From assembly GCA_020809425.1 (NCBI GenBank), contig JAGGDC010000003.1, positions 372,001 through 436,000 of the forward strand: 64,000 nt of DNA, written 5' to 3'. A model generated the notes under the pieces. The model saw only the letters and a list, made by a program, of their open reading frames with translations. It searched no databases and was not told the DNA's origin. Source of the DNA: Candidatus Synoicihabitans palmerolidicus. GTDB taxonomy: Bacteria > Verrucomicrobiota > Verrucomicrobiia > Opitutales > Opitutaceae. Of this stretch, positions 54,666 to 64,000 are shown in pieces (position 1 is the stretch's first letter; each line of letters opens with the position of its first letter). Both the position numbers and the translations under genes were made by a program.

Positions 54666-55408
54666 GATGTCGCCGCCCCTCTCTCCATCATGGCGATACA
54701 TACTTCGTCCAATGAACTCTGACCGTCCCTCAACAACTCCGACACCGTCTCCTCCATCAATAACCGCCCGCGATGCATCAACCCCACGCGGTCGCAATGC
54801 CGCTCGATACCTCCCAGTAAATGGGACGTCAAAATCACCGTTTTACCATCCTCACGCAAAGTCTCCAGTCGTGCCCACATCTGGCGCACGCCCAGCGGAT
54901 CCACCCCTGCAAACGGCTCATCGAGGATCACCAACTGAGGATCCGTCATCAATGCCTGCGCCAACGCCAAGCGCTGTTTCATCCCCTTCGAGTAAGTGCC
55001 AACCCGCCGATTTCGTTCTGCCGGCCTGAGATGGACCTAGTCCAACAACTCCTCCGCTCGGGCTTCGGCATTCCGTTCAATCGCCCCAGCCATACCAAAC
55101 CTTCCTTCCCCGTGAGATGCAGCTGTACCCCGCCGAGCTCTGGCATATATCCCGCCATCCGCCGCGCCGCCGCCCCTCCTGCTTCGCAGCCTGCCACCCG
55201 ACAACTGCCCCGATCCGGCCTCGCCAAACCCAACGCGATCTTGAGCAGCGTGCTCTTCCCGGAACCATTCGCCCCCCCATAGGCCGAATATCACTCCGCG
55301 GGGGATCGCCAGATTGACCCGGTCCAACGCTCTTACTCGCAACCCATTGCCCCAACCCGGATTAAAATCCTTGGTAACCTCCTCCATGACCAAGGCCAGC
55401 CCACTCAT
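54662..55408 (-). CDS. ABC exporter ATP-binding protein, frameshifted
   Basis: From ATG 55408: MSGLALVMEEVTKDFNPGWG, ALDRVNLAIPRGVIFGL. A shift in the G7 run near 55273 restores Walker A as GANGSGKSTLLKIALGLA. Then GYMPELGGVQLHLTGKEGLV carries the Q-loop region; another shift near 55030 leads to KQRLALAQALMTDPQLVILD and EPFAGVDPLGVRQMWARLET with Walker B and D-loop, and ILTSHLLGGIERHCDRVGLM with the switch His. Exporter-type ATPase, paired with the ABC-2 permease. Confidence 0.8.
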
Positions 55409-55411
55409 CGT

Positions 55412-55687
55412 TCAACGAATCCCAAAGCCCACAAAGGTCGACTCCCGACGACTCCGATCTCGCTCAATTTGCCGCACGTAGCCGTGCATCCGTTCGTGGA
55501 TCGCCTCCACAAAATCCTCAATGTCCTGATCGCCACCTTCCACCTCGATCCGTACGCGTCCATCCGTCAAATTTCGCACGAACCCGGTCACATCGTATTC
55601 CTGGGACACCTGAAAAACGTTGTAACGGAAACCAACTCCCTGCACGCGGCCGCTGAAATGAATGATCTCGTAGTTCGTCGCGGCCAT
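55412..55687 (-). CDS. acyP: Acylphosphatase
   Basis: Hydrolyses acyl-phosphates. 91 residues with HFSGRVQGVGFRYNVFQV (catalytic Arg21 region) and VTGFVRNLTDGRVRIEVEG (catalytic Asn39), the two family signatures. Three bases upstream of the ABC ATPase gene on the same strand, so likely co-transcribed. Confidence 0.93.
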   Translation of the reverse strand: MAATNYEIIHFSGRVQGVGFRYNVFQVSQEYDVTGFVRNLTDGRVRIEVEGGDQDIEDFVEAIHERMHGYVRQIERDRSRRESTFVGFGIR

Positions 55688-55829
55688 GAATTTACAACTG
55701 CATCTACGACGTCCATTCCTTCGGCCTCAATCCGAAAAATATTCATGACCGGGCTATTTTTAGGTTTTTCGTTGCATTTTGAGTATCCAGTTTCAAGTTG
55801 CTGTGAGGTCCGAGACCCACCCATCACGA

Positions 55830-56540
55830 ATGAGTAACTTTGATTCTAACAGCCCATCTGACAACGAATGGGAAGAACGTGGCGAGCTGGCGTGGAATGA
55901 GTTCGATTGGGAACAATACCTCCGCGAACAGGATGACATGATCCACCGCTACATCGGCTTCTACGAAAAAGTCGCCGGGCGTACTGATCGCATCGACGAA
56001 GTCGCCCACCGCATGGGGTGGGATGAAGACAGCTGGAGCAGTGACACCGATTTCGAGCCGCCCTCCCCAAACTTGGGCGAAGTAGACGCCGAACCCGGTT
56101 CCTCCGCTGGTGAGAACGATGCCGAACCCTACACCCTGCATAAATATCCCGTTTTCATCGCGACCAAAGGCATCTTCCTGACACTCGTGAGAAGCTGGGA
56201 AAGAGCCGCTGATCGCAGCGACAACGTTCCCCAGCCGCAGGCCCTTGCCTTCCATTCTGCTCTGCACCGAGCAGAACAACAGGCAATGTTCGCCATTTCA
56301 GCCCTCGATTTCGGCGACTATGCCATGGCCATCAGCCTGCTGAAACGTGCCATGCGCGAGCTCAATACCTGTTTCGCGCTGCTTGGAGCCAACGAAGCCC
56401 CCAGCCGGGCCTTGGCCCCCTTGGCCCAATACCGTAAAAACGCCACGCTTCGACTCTTCGACCTGCGCGAAATCTGGTTGCGAGTCATGAATGAGTGCCG
56501 CGAAGAGCTCGAACGGCCTTCCGACGAAGAAGACGACTAA
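55830..56540 (+). CDS. Hypothetical acidic protein
   Basis: ATG at 55830 is preferred to an earlier TTG. 236 residues, strongly acidic with many Trp in the N-terminal third (NEWEERGELAWNEFDWEQYL, GWDEDSWSSDTDFE), a variable linker, then a helical domain (ALAFHSALHRAEQQAMFAIS, DFGDYAMAISLLKRAMRELN, LFDLREIWLRVMNECREELE). No cysteine motif or signal peptide. No family recognised. Followed by a strong hairpin terminator. Confidence 0.65.
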   Translation: MSNFDSNSPSDNEWEERGELAWNEFDWEQYLREQDDMIHRYIGFYEKVAGRTDRIDEVAHRMGWDEDSWSSDTDFEPPSPNLGEVDAEPGSSAGENDAEPYTLHKYPVFIATKGIFLTLVRSWERAADRSDNVPQPQALAFHSALHRAEQQAMFAISALDFGDYAMAISLLKRAMRELNTCFALLGANEAPSRALAPLAQYRKNATLRLFDLREIWLRVMNECREELERPSDEEDD

Positions 56541-56584
56541 TTCCTTCATTACTTTCGAGCCCACCCCAGTCCGACCCAAAACGG

Positions 56585-56620
56585 AACAGGCCGAGGATTC
56601 ATTGAGTCCTCGGCCTGTTT
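56585..56620. terminator. Hairpin terminator between hypothetical gene and tRNA-Ser
   Basis: AACAGGCCGAGGA / TCCTCGGCCTGTT stem of 13 bp with a 9-nt loop and short T tail; probably bidirectional. Confidence 0.75.
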
Positions 56621-56704
56621 CATGTCCCGATTACGGGCTCGAAATACAACATCAGCGAGGTCCGCAGGTGCCGTTATCATCGCTCCCGGAACCAAAGGAA
56701 CTGC

Positions 56705-56796
56705 TGGCGGAGAGAGGGGGATTCGAACCCCCGGAAGGCTTTTACACCTTCAGCGCTTTAGCAAAGCGCCGCTATCGTCCACTCAGCCATCTCTCC
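56705..56796 (-). tRNA. tRNA-Ser (anticodon GCU)
   Basis: Read on the minus strand: GGAGAGATGGCTGAGTGG start, anticodon stem-loop CGCTTTGCTAAAGCG with anticodon GCT, a long variable arm (TGAAGGTGTAAAAGCCTTC), T arm GGGGGTTCGAATCCCCC, acceptor TCTCTCC, discriminator G and encoded CCA. 92 nt, class II, as expected for serine. Confidence 0.95.
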
Positions 56797-56911
56797 GGAG
56801 CAGGTCGGGGAAGGCAAATCTTACAGCTCCAAAGTGCAAGGCGAATTCTACCTTATCTTATCAATACCTCACGTTTGGGGCCGATATCGCTGTCCGGCTC
56901 GCCCTTGGAAT

Positions 56912-57475
56912 CTAGACCGGCCCCTTCCGCTCCGCCGTCTCATTCCCCTTTCCCTCCGCGCCTTCCGCGGTGACCTTCGGTCCGCCCACCAACACGGAAA
57001 GATGCTCTTGCACGGCAATGAAAAATTCCGGGTCCAATTCCCCCACCGCCACCTCATAGAGGCCTTTGGTCCCCCGATGCTGATAAATGTCCTTGGTGCC
57101 GTCCTCCGTACGTCCCTTTGGTTTGATCAACCGTTTCCGCTCCAACATCAACGCGAGAAACTGCACCAAACGTCCATCGTCCACCGATAGCTCCGCCGAA
57201 GGGTCGGCCAACGTTAAAAATAAATTCTCGGCCGTCCGCTTCATTTCCCGCTCCGGATTCTCGCCCGCGACCTTCGCCTTATAATCGTGCACCCACCGAC
57301 ACGCGACCCGCCCCGGAGTCTCGAAATTTGGCTCCGCCTCCTCACGCACATCAATCCGCACGATCTCTTCGTCACTGGCCTGCCGCACCAAATGACTCAC
57401 CACACGTTCATCCTCGATAAATGGCTCGTCTGTCACAAAACAACGGGGCGACATCGGGGGCAGATTCATTTCCAT
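56912..57475 (-). CDS. Hypothetical protein (187 aa)
   Basis: Starts MEMNLPPMSPRCFVTDEPFI. It shows a central charged region with RWVHDYKAKVAGENPEREMK and RTAENLFLTLADPSAELSVD, then LVQFLALMLERKRLIKPKGR and GTKGLYEVAVGELDPEFFIA. The tail is low-complexity (TAEGAEGKGNETAERKG). No signal peptide or membrane segment. I do not recognise the family; similar proteins with a C-T-D-E-P element appear in other Verrucomicrobiota from memory, unverified. Divergent from the phosphoesterase gene by 65 bp. Confidence 0.6.
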   Translation of the reverse strand: MEMNLPPMSPRCFVTDEPFIEDERVVSHLVRQASDEEIVRIDVREEAEPNFETPGRVACRWVHDYKAKVAGENPEREMKRTAENLFLTLADPSAELSVDDGRLVQFLALMLERKRLIKPKGRTEDGTKDIYQHRGTKGLYEVAVGELDPEFFIAVQEHLSVLVGGPKVTAEGAEGKGNETAERKGPV

Positions 57476-57540
57476 GGAGTTCTTGTCTAGACCGCCCGAT
57501 TCCCGATGCTAGCAAATTCCCGCTTCCTCTTCCCTCCCGC

Positions 57541-58200
57541 ATGAACGGACGCATCATTGCCATCGGCGACATTCACGGTTGCCACGAAGAATTTCTCGCG
57601 CTGCTTACTCGCCTCGCGCCGACTTCTGACGACCAAATCATTATCCTCGGTGACCTCCTTAATCGGGGTCCCGACAGCCTCCGCGTGCTCGATATCGCAC
57701 GTGAAGTAAAAGCGCTCACCCTGATGGGAAACCATGAGCTTCGTTTGCTCGAACACCGGCGCTCCAACTTTACGACCAAACTCAAAGAAACCGACGTCGC
57801 CACCCTGGCTCTGCTACGGCCCCACGACTGGGATTGGCTGGAATCGCTTCCTTTCACCCACTATCTGCCGGAAATAAACACCGTGTTCGCCCACGGCGGT
57901 TTCCTCCCCGGAACCCCTTGGACCAAACAACCCGTCGAGGTCGTCACTTGTATTCAGGTCGTCGACCGCGAGGGTCACGCCCGCAAACGAGCCGAGTGCC
58001 CCGAGGGCGTCCTGTGGGCCGACCTCTGGAGCGGCCCGCCATTTGTCGTCTACGGCCACATCCCGCGTCCCGATATTTATAAACTGAAGTGGTCCGCTGG
58101 AATCGATACGGCCTGTGTCATGGGGGGACTGCTCACCGCTTACATCCTCCCTGATCGCCGTTTTGTGCAGGTGCGGGCCAAAAGGCGTTACTTCCTCTGA
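57541..58200 (+). CDS. Calcineurin-like metallophosphoesterase
   Basis: Bimetal phosphoesterase of the PPP/ApaH-like type. ATG 57541 gives MNGRIIAIGDIHGCHEEFLA with GDIHG (residues 9-13), then IIILGDLLNRGPDSLRVLDI (GDxxxRGPDS) and LTLMGNHELRLLEH (GNHE). Later INTVFAHGGFLPGT and FVVYGHIPRPDIYK supply the remaining His ligands. It resembles bacterial Ser/Thr protein phosphatases or diadenosine polyphosphate hydrolases; the substrate cannot be told. 219 residues, intact. Confidence 0.9.
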   Translation: MNGRIIAIGDIHGCHEEFLALLTRLAPTSDDQIIILGDLLNRGPDSLRVLDIAREVKALTLMGNHELRLLEHRRSNFTTKLKETDVATLALLRPHDWDWLESLPFTHYLPEINTVFAHGGFLPGTPWTKQPVEVVTCIQVVDREGHARKRAECPEGVLWADLWSGPPFVVYGHIPRPDIYKLKWSAGIDTACVMGGLLTAYILPDRRFVQVRAKRRYFL

Positions 58201-58256
58201 TCACCACCAACGTTTTCCTCCTCTGTCTCTTTGCTCCTTCGCTAACTGTTTGACCC

Positions 58257-58811
58257 ATGCCAGAATCGACCGTCCCCGGCGCCCTCCTGCTCTGCCTCGA
58301 TATGCAGGCCCTCTTTCTCAATGCGATCGAATCCCGCGATCGCCTCATCCGTCGCTGTCAACTCGCCCTCCACGCCGCCCAAGGCCTCGGCATGACCGTC
58401 GCATTCACGGAGCAGGTGCCCTCCAAACTCGGACCAACCATCGATTCGATCCGCGCAATTGTTCCCGAGGCTGGGACCTTTCCTAAGACCACCTTCTCCG
58501 CCCTCGCCGATGACTCCATTGCCGGGTTCATCGCTCACCAGGACATCGAACATCTCATCATCTGCGGTATCGAAACCCCCATTTGCGTCTACCAGACTGC
58601 TCTGGACGCCCTCAATCGCGATATCGCCGTAACCGTGCTCAGTGACGTCATCGGCGCTCGGTGCCCGACCGACGCCGCGGTCGTCACCAGCGCCCTCTCG
58701 CGCCACGGCGCTCATGTCTTGCCTCTCGAGTCCATTTTTTACGCCTTACTCCACGACGCCGACCACCCGTTCTTCAAATCGTTCACTCAATTGGTTAAAA
58801 TCCATGGCTGA
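58257..58811 (+). CDS. Isochorismatase-like cysteine hydrolase
   Basis: Catalytic triad of the family: Asp15 (LLCLDMQALFL), Lys77 (TFPKTTFSAL) and Cys110 (LIICGIETPICVYQTAL). The motif usually reads CGIETHVCV; here His is Pro. 184 residues, as in YcaC/isochorismatase-domain proteins often called ISOC1/2-like. Overlaps the next gene by 8 bases. Substrate unknown. Confidence 0.88.
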   Translation: MPESTVPGALLLCLDMQALFLNAIESRDRLIRRCQLALHAAQGLGMTVAFTEQVPSKLGPTIDSIRAIVPEAGTFPKTTFSALADDSIAGFIAHQDIEHLIICGIETPICVYQTALDALNRDIAVTVLSDVIGARCPTDAAVVTSALSRHGAHVLPLESIFYALLHDADHPFFKSFTQLVKIHG

Positions 58812-59790
58812 TTCCCCTCCACTCACCGTCGCCGACCTCAAAGCCCTCGCCGGCGGTCTACCCTTCACTACCGTCCTGCTCCTTCGGAAAGCCACGGTCA
58901 AAAAGGCCTCCAACGGGAATCCGTTTCTGTCTCTCGAATTTGGCGACCGAGGAGGTAGTTTCACTGCCAACCTCTGGAGCGATCATCCTCAATATGATGT
59001 CGTGCAATCCCGTGGCGAAGGCGTCGCTCTGCGCCTCACCGGCCGCACCGACCACTACCAAGGTCGCTTCTCACCGAAATTGGGTGAAATTGAATTGCTC
59101 GATGAAGCCGAACTCGAAGCCAGTGGCGCCCTGGCCGCTTTGGTTGAGGTTCCGCCCGAAGACCCGCAGGAGATGTGGCGTGAATGCGAAACCTACATCG
59201 ATCACATCACTCACGACGAATTACGCATGACCGTGCGCGGCGTGTTCGAAGAAATCGGTCCGCAATTTCGCACCTCTCCGGCGGCCACGTCCATGCACCA
59301 TGCCTATCGTCATGGCCTGCTGGAACACACGCTCCACATGGCTCGTGTCGCCAAAGCCATTCTTACGCTCTATGCCGAAGTGGATGCCGATCTCGCGATG
59401 GCGGGAATCCTCGTGCACGACACGGGCAAAGTGACTGAATACGAGGGCGCGTTGGGCTCAACACGTTCGCGCAAGGGCATTCTCCAAGGGCACGTGGTCC
59501 TGGGCTATGCCATTGTCCGTAAAGCGGGGCTTCGTGCCAAACTCGACCCGGATCGGCTCGAACGGCTCGAACACATCGTGCTCAGCCATCAAGGCGAACC
59601 CGCGTGGGGCGCTGCCGCCTGGGCTGCCACGCCCGAAGCCGTGCTCGTCTCCATGATCGACAACCTCGACGCCCGCATGGGCATGGTGCAACGCGCTCTC
59701 CGCACCACCTCTCCCACCGAGCAATTCAGTGAACGTCTCATGGGGCTCAATACCACCCTCCTTACCGAGCCGCTTCCTCCGCCCGAATAA
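58804..59790 (+). CDS. YhaM-like OB-fold/HD-domain 3'-5' exoribonuclease
   Basis: N-terminal OB fold (about residues 20-105; FTTVLLLRKATVKKASNGNP, FLSLEFGDRGGSFTANLW) and an HD domain (about 160-300) with HHAYRHGLLEHTLHMARVAK, GILVHDTGKVTEYE (HD pair 205-206) and RLEHIVLSHQGEPAWGAAAW. This arrangement is that of YhaM/CbfF exonucleases acting on RNA or ssDNA 3' ends. ATG 58804 lies inside the preceding gene's end. 328 residues, intact. Confidence 0.88.
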   Translation: MADSPPLTVADLKALAGGLPFTTVLLLRKATVKKASNGNPFLSLEFGDRGGSFTANLWSDHPQYDVVQSRGEGVALRLTGRTDHYQGRFSPKLGEIELLDEAELEASGALAALVEVPPEDPQEMWRECETYIDHITHDELRMTVRGVFEEIGPQFRTSPAATSMHHAYRHGLLEHTLHMARVAKAILTLYAEVDADLAMAGILVHDTGKVTEYEGALGSTRSRKGILQGHVVLGYAIVRKAGLRAKLDPDRLERLEHIVLSHQGEPAWGAAAWAATPEAVLVSMIDNLDARMGMVQRALRTTSPTEQFSERLMGLNTTLLTEPLPPPE

Positions 59791-59855
59791 AGAACGTCCC
59801 TACTGCGGTGGCGACCTTGCATTCGTCGCCCCCCCCCGGCACGCCCTCGGCCCGG

Positions 59856-60245
59856 TCATTTCCACCGTATGGTCATGATGGTACAGGCCTCGGCCACGGT
59901 CCATTCATGGTAGATTCCACCGCCCCAGATCGCATAGTCGCCGTGGCGCCGTAGCACCACTTCGTGCACGCCTTCCGCCAAACTCGGATCGCAAGAAAAC
60001 TTCAGGCGGAACTCCCCTGTTTCACTCACCAGCACCGAAAGCGTTCGCCCTTCATTGACGGGTTTATTTCGGCCGCGACCATCTCCGATCAGATGTGCCA
60101 TCCACTTTATACAGGGTCCCGTCGTGTCCTTTGCATCCGGCACAAACCGTAACCCCGAGCCCTCCTCGGTCTCCGGCGAAAACCCGACGACCCACCCGCT
60201 GCCACGAGTCTCCAAATCTCCAAGATTTCCCGTTTCGATTTCCAT
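59856..60245 (-). CDS. Hypothetical beta-rich (cupin-like) protein
   Basis: ATG 60245 overlaps the pilC stop as TGATG. About 129 residues, beta-rich: GSGWVVGFSPETEEGSGLRF, KWMAHLIGDGRGRNKPVNEG, GEFRLKFSCDPSLAEGVHEV and HGDYAIWGGGIYHEWTVAEA. The last segment, with a spaced Gly/His pattern, resembles cupin-fold sensor proteins. No family assigned. Downstream of pilus genes by position only. Confidence 0.55.
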   Translation of the reverse strand: MEIETGNLGDLETRGSGWVVGFSPETEEGSGLRFVPDAKDTTGPCIKWMAHLIGDGRGRNKPVNEGRTLSVLVSETGEFRLKFSCDPSLAEGVHEVVLRRHGDYAIWGGGIYHEWTVAEACTIMTIRWK

Positions 60246-61512
60246 CAACTCAAGGTCTGCACGATTCTCACCAAAGGCAAAAACAGCGCGATCACCACTG
60301 TCCCCACAATCAACGCCATCAGCACAATCATCACCGGTTCCAGCATCGAAGTCAGCGCAGCCACCGCATTATCGACTTCCTCATCATAGGTATCGGCCAC
60401 TCGTCCGAGCATTTCGGTCAGCTTTCCCGTTTCCTCGCCAACTTCGACCATACTGGCGACCATATCAGGAAATACGCCCGTTTGGGCCAGCGGATGTGCC
60501 CCCCCCCCTCGCCCGCGCGTACCCGTGTCTGCACCGCATCGACCGCCTCCGCCACATACACATTGCCCGCAGTGTCACGGGTGATTTGCAACGCATCGAG
60601 AATCTGTACACCAGAGGACAAAAGCGTGCCCAAAGTACGCGTAAATCGCGCCACCGCCAACTTCAGCACCAAATCCCCCAACACCGGCGTCGCCAATGCT
60701 AACCGATCCCCCAATCGCATCCCTTGCTTCGTTCGCAGCGCCCAGCGTCCGCCCCCCACCACCGCCCCCACCCCCAACACGGTGATACCAATATTGTCCT
60801 GCACCAGTTGACTGAACGCCAACACGCCGTGGGTCAGCGCCGGCAATGGCTTACCTTTCAACAGATTCGCAAAAATGCTCTCAAAGCGTGGCACCACAAA
60901 TACGATCAACGCGGCCACCACCCCCACCGCGATTAGTATGCTGATCAACGGATACGTCATCGCCGCTTTCACCTTCCCTCGAATCTTCTGCGCCTTTTCC
61001 CAAAACTCCGCCAGGCGTTCGAGCACCACATCCAAAGCGCCGCCCGCCTCGCCGGCTTTCACCATATTGAGATACAATCGATCAAAATGACGCGGGTGTG
61101 CCACTAGGCCATCCGACAAACTCCCGCCCGTTCGGATCGTTTCCGCGATCGCCGTCAACGCATCCCGGAACGGCCCCGGCTTTTGTTGGCGCTCCAATAC
61201 TTCCATGCTCCGCAACAAAGGCATCCCGGCCTTCACCAGTGTCGCCAACTGCCGCGTAAACTGCATGCGCATTGTCGGAGAGCTCGGCGCCATGCCGGGC
61301 AGACCGAGCGACCGCCCTGTTCTGCGTCGCGATGCCGCCCCGTTTTTGGCTTCCGGGCTCTGCTCTCGTTTTTCTTCAACCTCGAGACGGGTCGGATAAA
61401 GCCCCTGCGCCTTCAGCTCCGCCGTAACCTGCTGCGCGCTGCCTCCGATCAGCGTCCCCTTCTTTTCCCGACCGGAGGTCGCATCAATGGCATGGTAGGC
61501 AAAGGTCGGCAT
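60245..61512 (-). CDS. pilC: Type IV pilus inner membrane protein PilC, one frameshift
   Basis: Platform protein (GspF family) of type IV pili. ATG 61512: [20 protein letters not shown], typical. First T2SSF domain: [40 protein letters not shown] and [20 protein letters not shown]; second: [20 protein letters not shown] and [21 protein letters not shown] shift at a C10-like run near 60500 restores [20 protein letters not shown] and the last [22 protein letters not shown]. About 420 residues as expected. Confidence 0.92.
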
Positions 61513-61558
61513 GGCGGGAAAGATATGAGGTGTAGTATAGCACTTCTTCGGCCGAAGT

Positions 61559-63227
61559 CTAACCATTCAACACTGCCTCGATTCCCGCATCTCTCAGGGT
61601 CTGCATCCCTTCCTTCATCGCCCGCTGGCGGAGCTCAAATGCCGCACTGCTTTCGGCGATTTGTTCGCGCAAGGTTTCACTCATCGACAACCACTCGAAC
61701 AAGCCGTGGCGTCCCCGGTATCTATCCGGTTCCACCGCAGTGCGCCACATCCCCGGCCTCGATAAAACGGTCGCCCACCCCAGCGTTCCGCGGTCATCCC
61801 CAATCGCTCCCGCAGCGCGGCATCGGGCGTGTAGGATTCCCGGCACTCGCCGCACACGCCGCGCACCAATTGTTGCCCCAGCACTGCTTCCAATGAGGAG
61901 CTGATCAGGTAGGGCTCGACACCCATGTCCGTGAGGTCGCGTCACCGCCCCGGGCACATCGTTCGTATGCAGGGTGGCCAATACTAAATGCCCCGTCAGA
62001 GACGCCTGAATCGCGATCTGCGCCGTCTCCAGGTCTCGAATTTATCCGACCATGATCACATCCGGATCCTGCCGCAAAAACGTTCGTAGCACTCGACCGA
62101 AGGGGCAGCCCGATCGCCGGCATTGATCGGCACCTGCATCACGCCATCGATCTCATACTCCACCGGATCCTCCGCCGTAAAGAGCTTCCGTTCCACCGCA
62201 TTGAGTTCCCGTAGCGCACTGTAGAGCGTAGTTGTTTTCCCCGACCCGGTCGGCCCCCGTTACCACCAAAATGCCATTGGGGCGCGTAATTATTTATCGG
62301 ATACCTTAGGCAATCGGAGGGGGCATGCTGAGTTCGCTCAACTCCAGTCGGACCGCGCCTTGATCCAACACGCGCAACACCACCGGCTCACCAAACTGCG
62401 TCGGCAGCGTCGATACCCGCAAATCCACCGGTCGGCCGCCGGAGCGTGATCTTGATGCGTCCGTCCTGCGGCACGCGTCGCTCCGCAATATTCAAGTTCG
62501 CCAACACCTTCAATCGCGACGCAATCGGCCCTGCCAGATGCTTAGGAGGTGGCGCCATGTCATTAAGCGCCCCATCCACGCGATAACGTATCCGGTAATT
62601 GGATTCAAATGGCTAAAAATGAATGTCTGACGCCTGCTCCCGGATAGCCTGCGCCAACACCAAATTCACAAACCGGACAATCGGTGCCTTGCTCGCTATG
62701 CTCTCCAGATCACGGATGGACAGTTCCGCTTCATCCGACTCCTCGCCAATCTCTTCGATATCCGCCAGCACCTCCTCCCACGTCGTCTCGTCCTCGCCGT
62801 AATGTTGATCAATCAATGCCTGCACGCGCGGAGGATCCCCGACGAGCACGCGCACCTCCCGCCCCAGCGCAAACGTGAGATCCTCCACGACTCTGGCGTT
62901 GAAAGGATCCACGGCCAATACGTCGACCCCCGTCGCATCCGCGCGTAGCGCGGCGACCCCATACATGCGGGCCAGATTGGCTGACACCAGCGCCGCCGGC
63001 TCCGCCGACAGCTGCGCCGGGAGTTCACGCTCGTACGGACAACCCAGATGGATCGCCAATTCCGCCAGCAACGTCTCCTGCGTCACCCATCCGTTGTCGA
63101 TGGCCACGTCGGCCACCGCCCGGCCCGTCGTTTCATGTGCTTCCTGCGCCGCCGCCAATTGCTCCGGATCGAGTAGGGCGTGCTCACGGAGAAAATCGAG
63201 CACCGTATGATGGTGAGCCTCGAACAT
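61559..63227 (-). CDS. pilB: Type IV pilus assembly ATPase PilB (GspE family), heavily frameshifted
   Basis: ATG 63227: [20 protein letters not shown] and the MshEN/GspE N-terminal domain ([60 protein letters not shown]). Then [20 protein letters not shown] with ASDIHF. The catalytic part needs several shifts: [33 protein letters not shown], a disrupted Walker A around 62235-62270, the [18 protein letters not shown] Asp box, [16 protein letters not shown] zinc-type segment and the C-terminal [20 protein letters not shown]. At least five breaks; the region 61900-62300 is the worst in the window. Confidence 0.88.
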
Positions 63228-63286
63228 ATTGGCAGAGGGGCGGCGATGGGATAAAGTTGGCGGCTCGGCTCCTTGTTCGCCGGGTC

Positions 63287-64000
63287 CTAGACCTCGGTCA
63301 ACTGCGTGCCCATATCCAATAGTTTTTTGCGCATGCCTGCCGCGTCCTGCGCCTTCTCCACCGCCGTGTCCGGCGTGATCAATTCGCGATTTACCAAGCT
63401 CATCAGATGCGTATCCATCGTGATCATACCCAGCGCCGCTCCGGTCTGAATGTCGGATGGAATTCGGAAGATTTTGTTGTCGCGAATCAACGAGGCGATC
63501 GAAGTGGTCGTCACCATGATCTCGTAACCGGCGGACTCGGCCGCCGCCCACTTTTTTGCACAGGACTTGGGAAATCACAGCCACAATCGATGACCCCAGC
63601 TGGGTCCGAATCATGTCCTTCATGTTCACTGGAAACGCATCGACGATACGGTCCACCATTTTGGCCGCACTGTTCGTGTGCAGAGTGCCCAAAAACCAAA
63701 TGACCGGTTTCCGCCGCGCTGATCGCCGCCTCAATCGTCTCCAAATCGCGCATTTCACCCACCAGAATCACATCCTGATCCTGTCGCAATGCTCGACGAA
63801 TCGCCTCGACAAACGACGGCACATCCTGCCCAATCTCGCGCTGGGTCACTACGCAGCGTTTATGGTCGTGATAATACTCGATCGGATCCTCGATTGTGAT
63901 GAGGTGCCCTTCGCGGTGCTCGTTGATGTAATTGACCATCGACGCCAATGTCGTCGATTTGCCCACCCCCGTGGGACCAGTCACGAGGATCAATCCACGC
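63287..64000 (-). CDS. pilT: Type IV pilus retraction ATPase PilT, C-terminal part, frameshifted
   Basis: The N-terminus lies beyond the window edge. Present are Walker [39 protein letters not shown] (Asp box), [20 protein letters not shown] (Walker B) and, after a shift near 63700, [20 protein letters not shown]. Another shift near 63555 leads to [20 protein letters not shown] and the C-terminal helix with [20 protein letters not shown]. The AIRNLIR-like C-terminal motif ([10 protein letters not shown]) needed for retraction is present. Precedes pilB and pilC in the same direction. Confidence 0.92.

Overview
The window looks like part of a Verrucomicrobiota chromosome, most likely order Opitutales. 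The evidence is the TonB-dependent receptor with the EMEKFEV-type N-terminus common in that group, an LptD/LptE/BamD outer-membrane set, FabV as enoyl-ACP reductase, GC-rich codon use, and a TroC-type permease fused to a DtxR-type domain. Taxonomy is inference from gene content only. Many housekeeping genes are broken by one-base shifts, often at homopolymers (A7, A8, T8, C8, G7). This pattern fits an uncorrected long-read assembly better than mass pseudogenisation, so I annotate such genes as single reconstructed loci and state the breaks.

Layout. 1-3010: topoisomerase C-terminus, an unknown exported protein, class II aldolase. 3282-12230: an accessory island with an IS630-type end fragment, a second TA-flanked IS, the remnant of an Mrr-nuclease/P-loop (STAND-like) gene, tmRNA, an IS3 element, an SPFH protein, a DUF4338 + ISAs1 pair, an internally deleted IS630 derivative and a 107-bp hairpin MITE. 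12239-14611: anti-sigma-like fragment, FabV, RidA. 14765-26876: a nucleobase/nitrogen block with amidase, DUF3891, NCS2 permease, a tandem GTP-cyclohydrolase-II-like protein translationally coupled to a SIS protein, TonB receptor, adenine deaminase and an exported adenosine deaminase. 26828-31858: a Mn/Zn/Fe ABC importer operon (binding protein, ATPase, permease-DtxR fusion, permease, outer-membrane protein) with a DtxR-like palindrome upstream. 31926-34378: ferric-type ABC permease and EamA transporter. 34403-42655: glmM-trpD, uppP, rpmF-plsX-fabH, bamD-like, lptE-like, rpe. 42977-48626: glgB, lptD, RsmB-type methyltransferase. 48624-49810: a nearly full-length IS630-type copy. 49886-56540: scpA, thioredoxin, MenA-type prenyltransferase, ABC exporter, acylphosphatase. 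56705-64000: tRNA-Ser(GCU), phosphoesterase, isochorismatase-like, YhaM-like HD/OB protein, and type IV pilus genes pilC-pilB-pilT.

The most unusual content is (a) the tandem RibA-like/SIS gene pair inside the nucleobase block, a candidate for an uncharacterised pathway; (b) the transposon-disrupted nuclease-P-loop gene; (c) the permease-DtxR fusion with a matching upstream palindrome; and (d) an IS630 family caught as full copy, deletion derivative and end fragment, next to a MITE of a second TA-targeting family. A roughly 95-bp intergenic repeat is present twice in opposite orientation.
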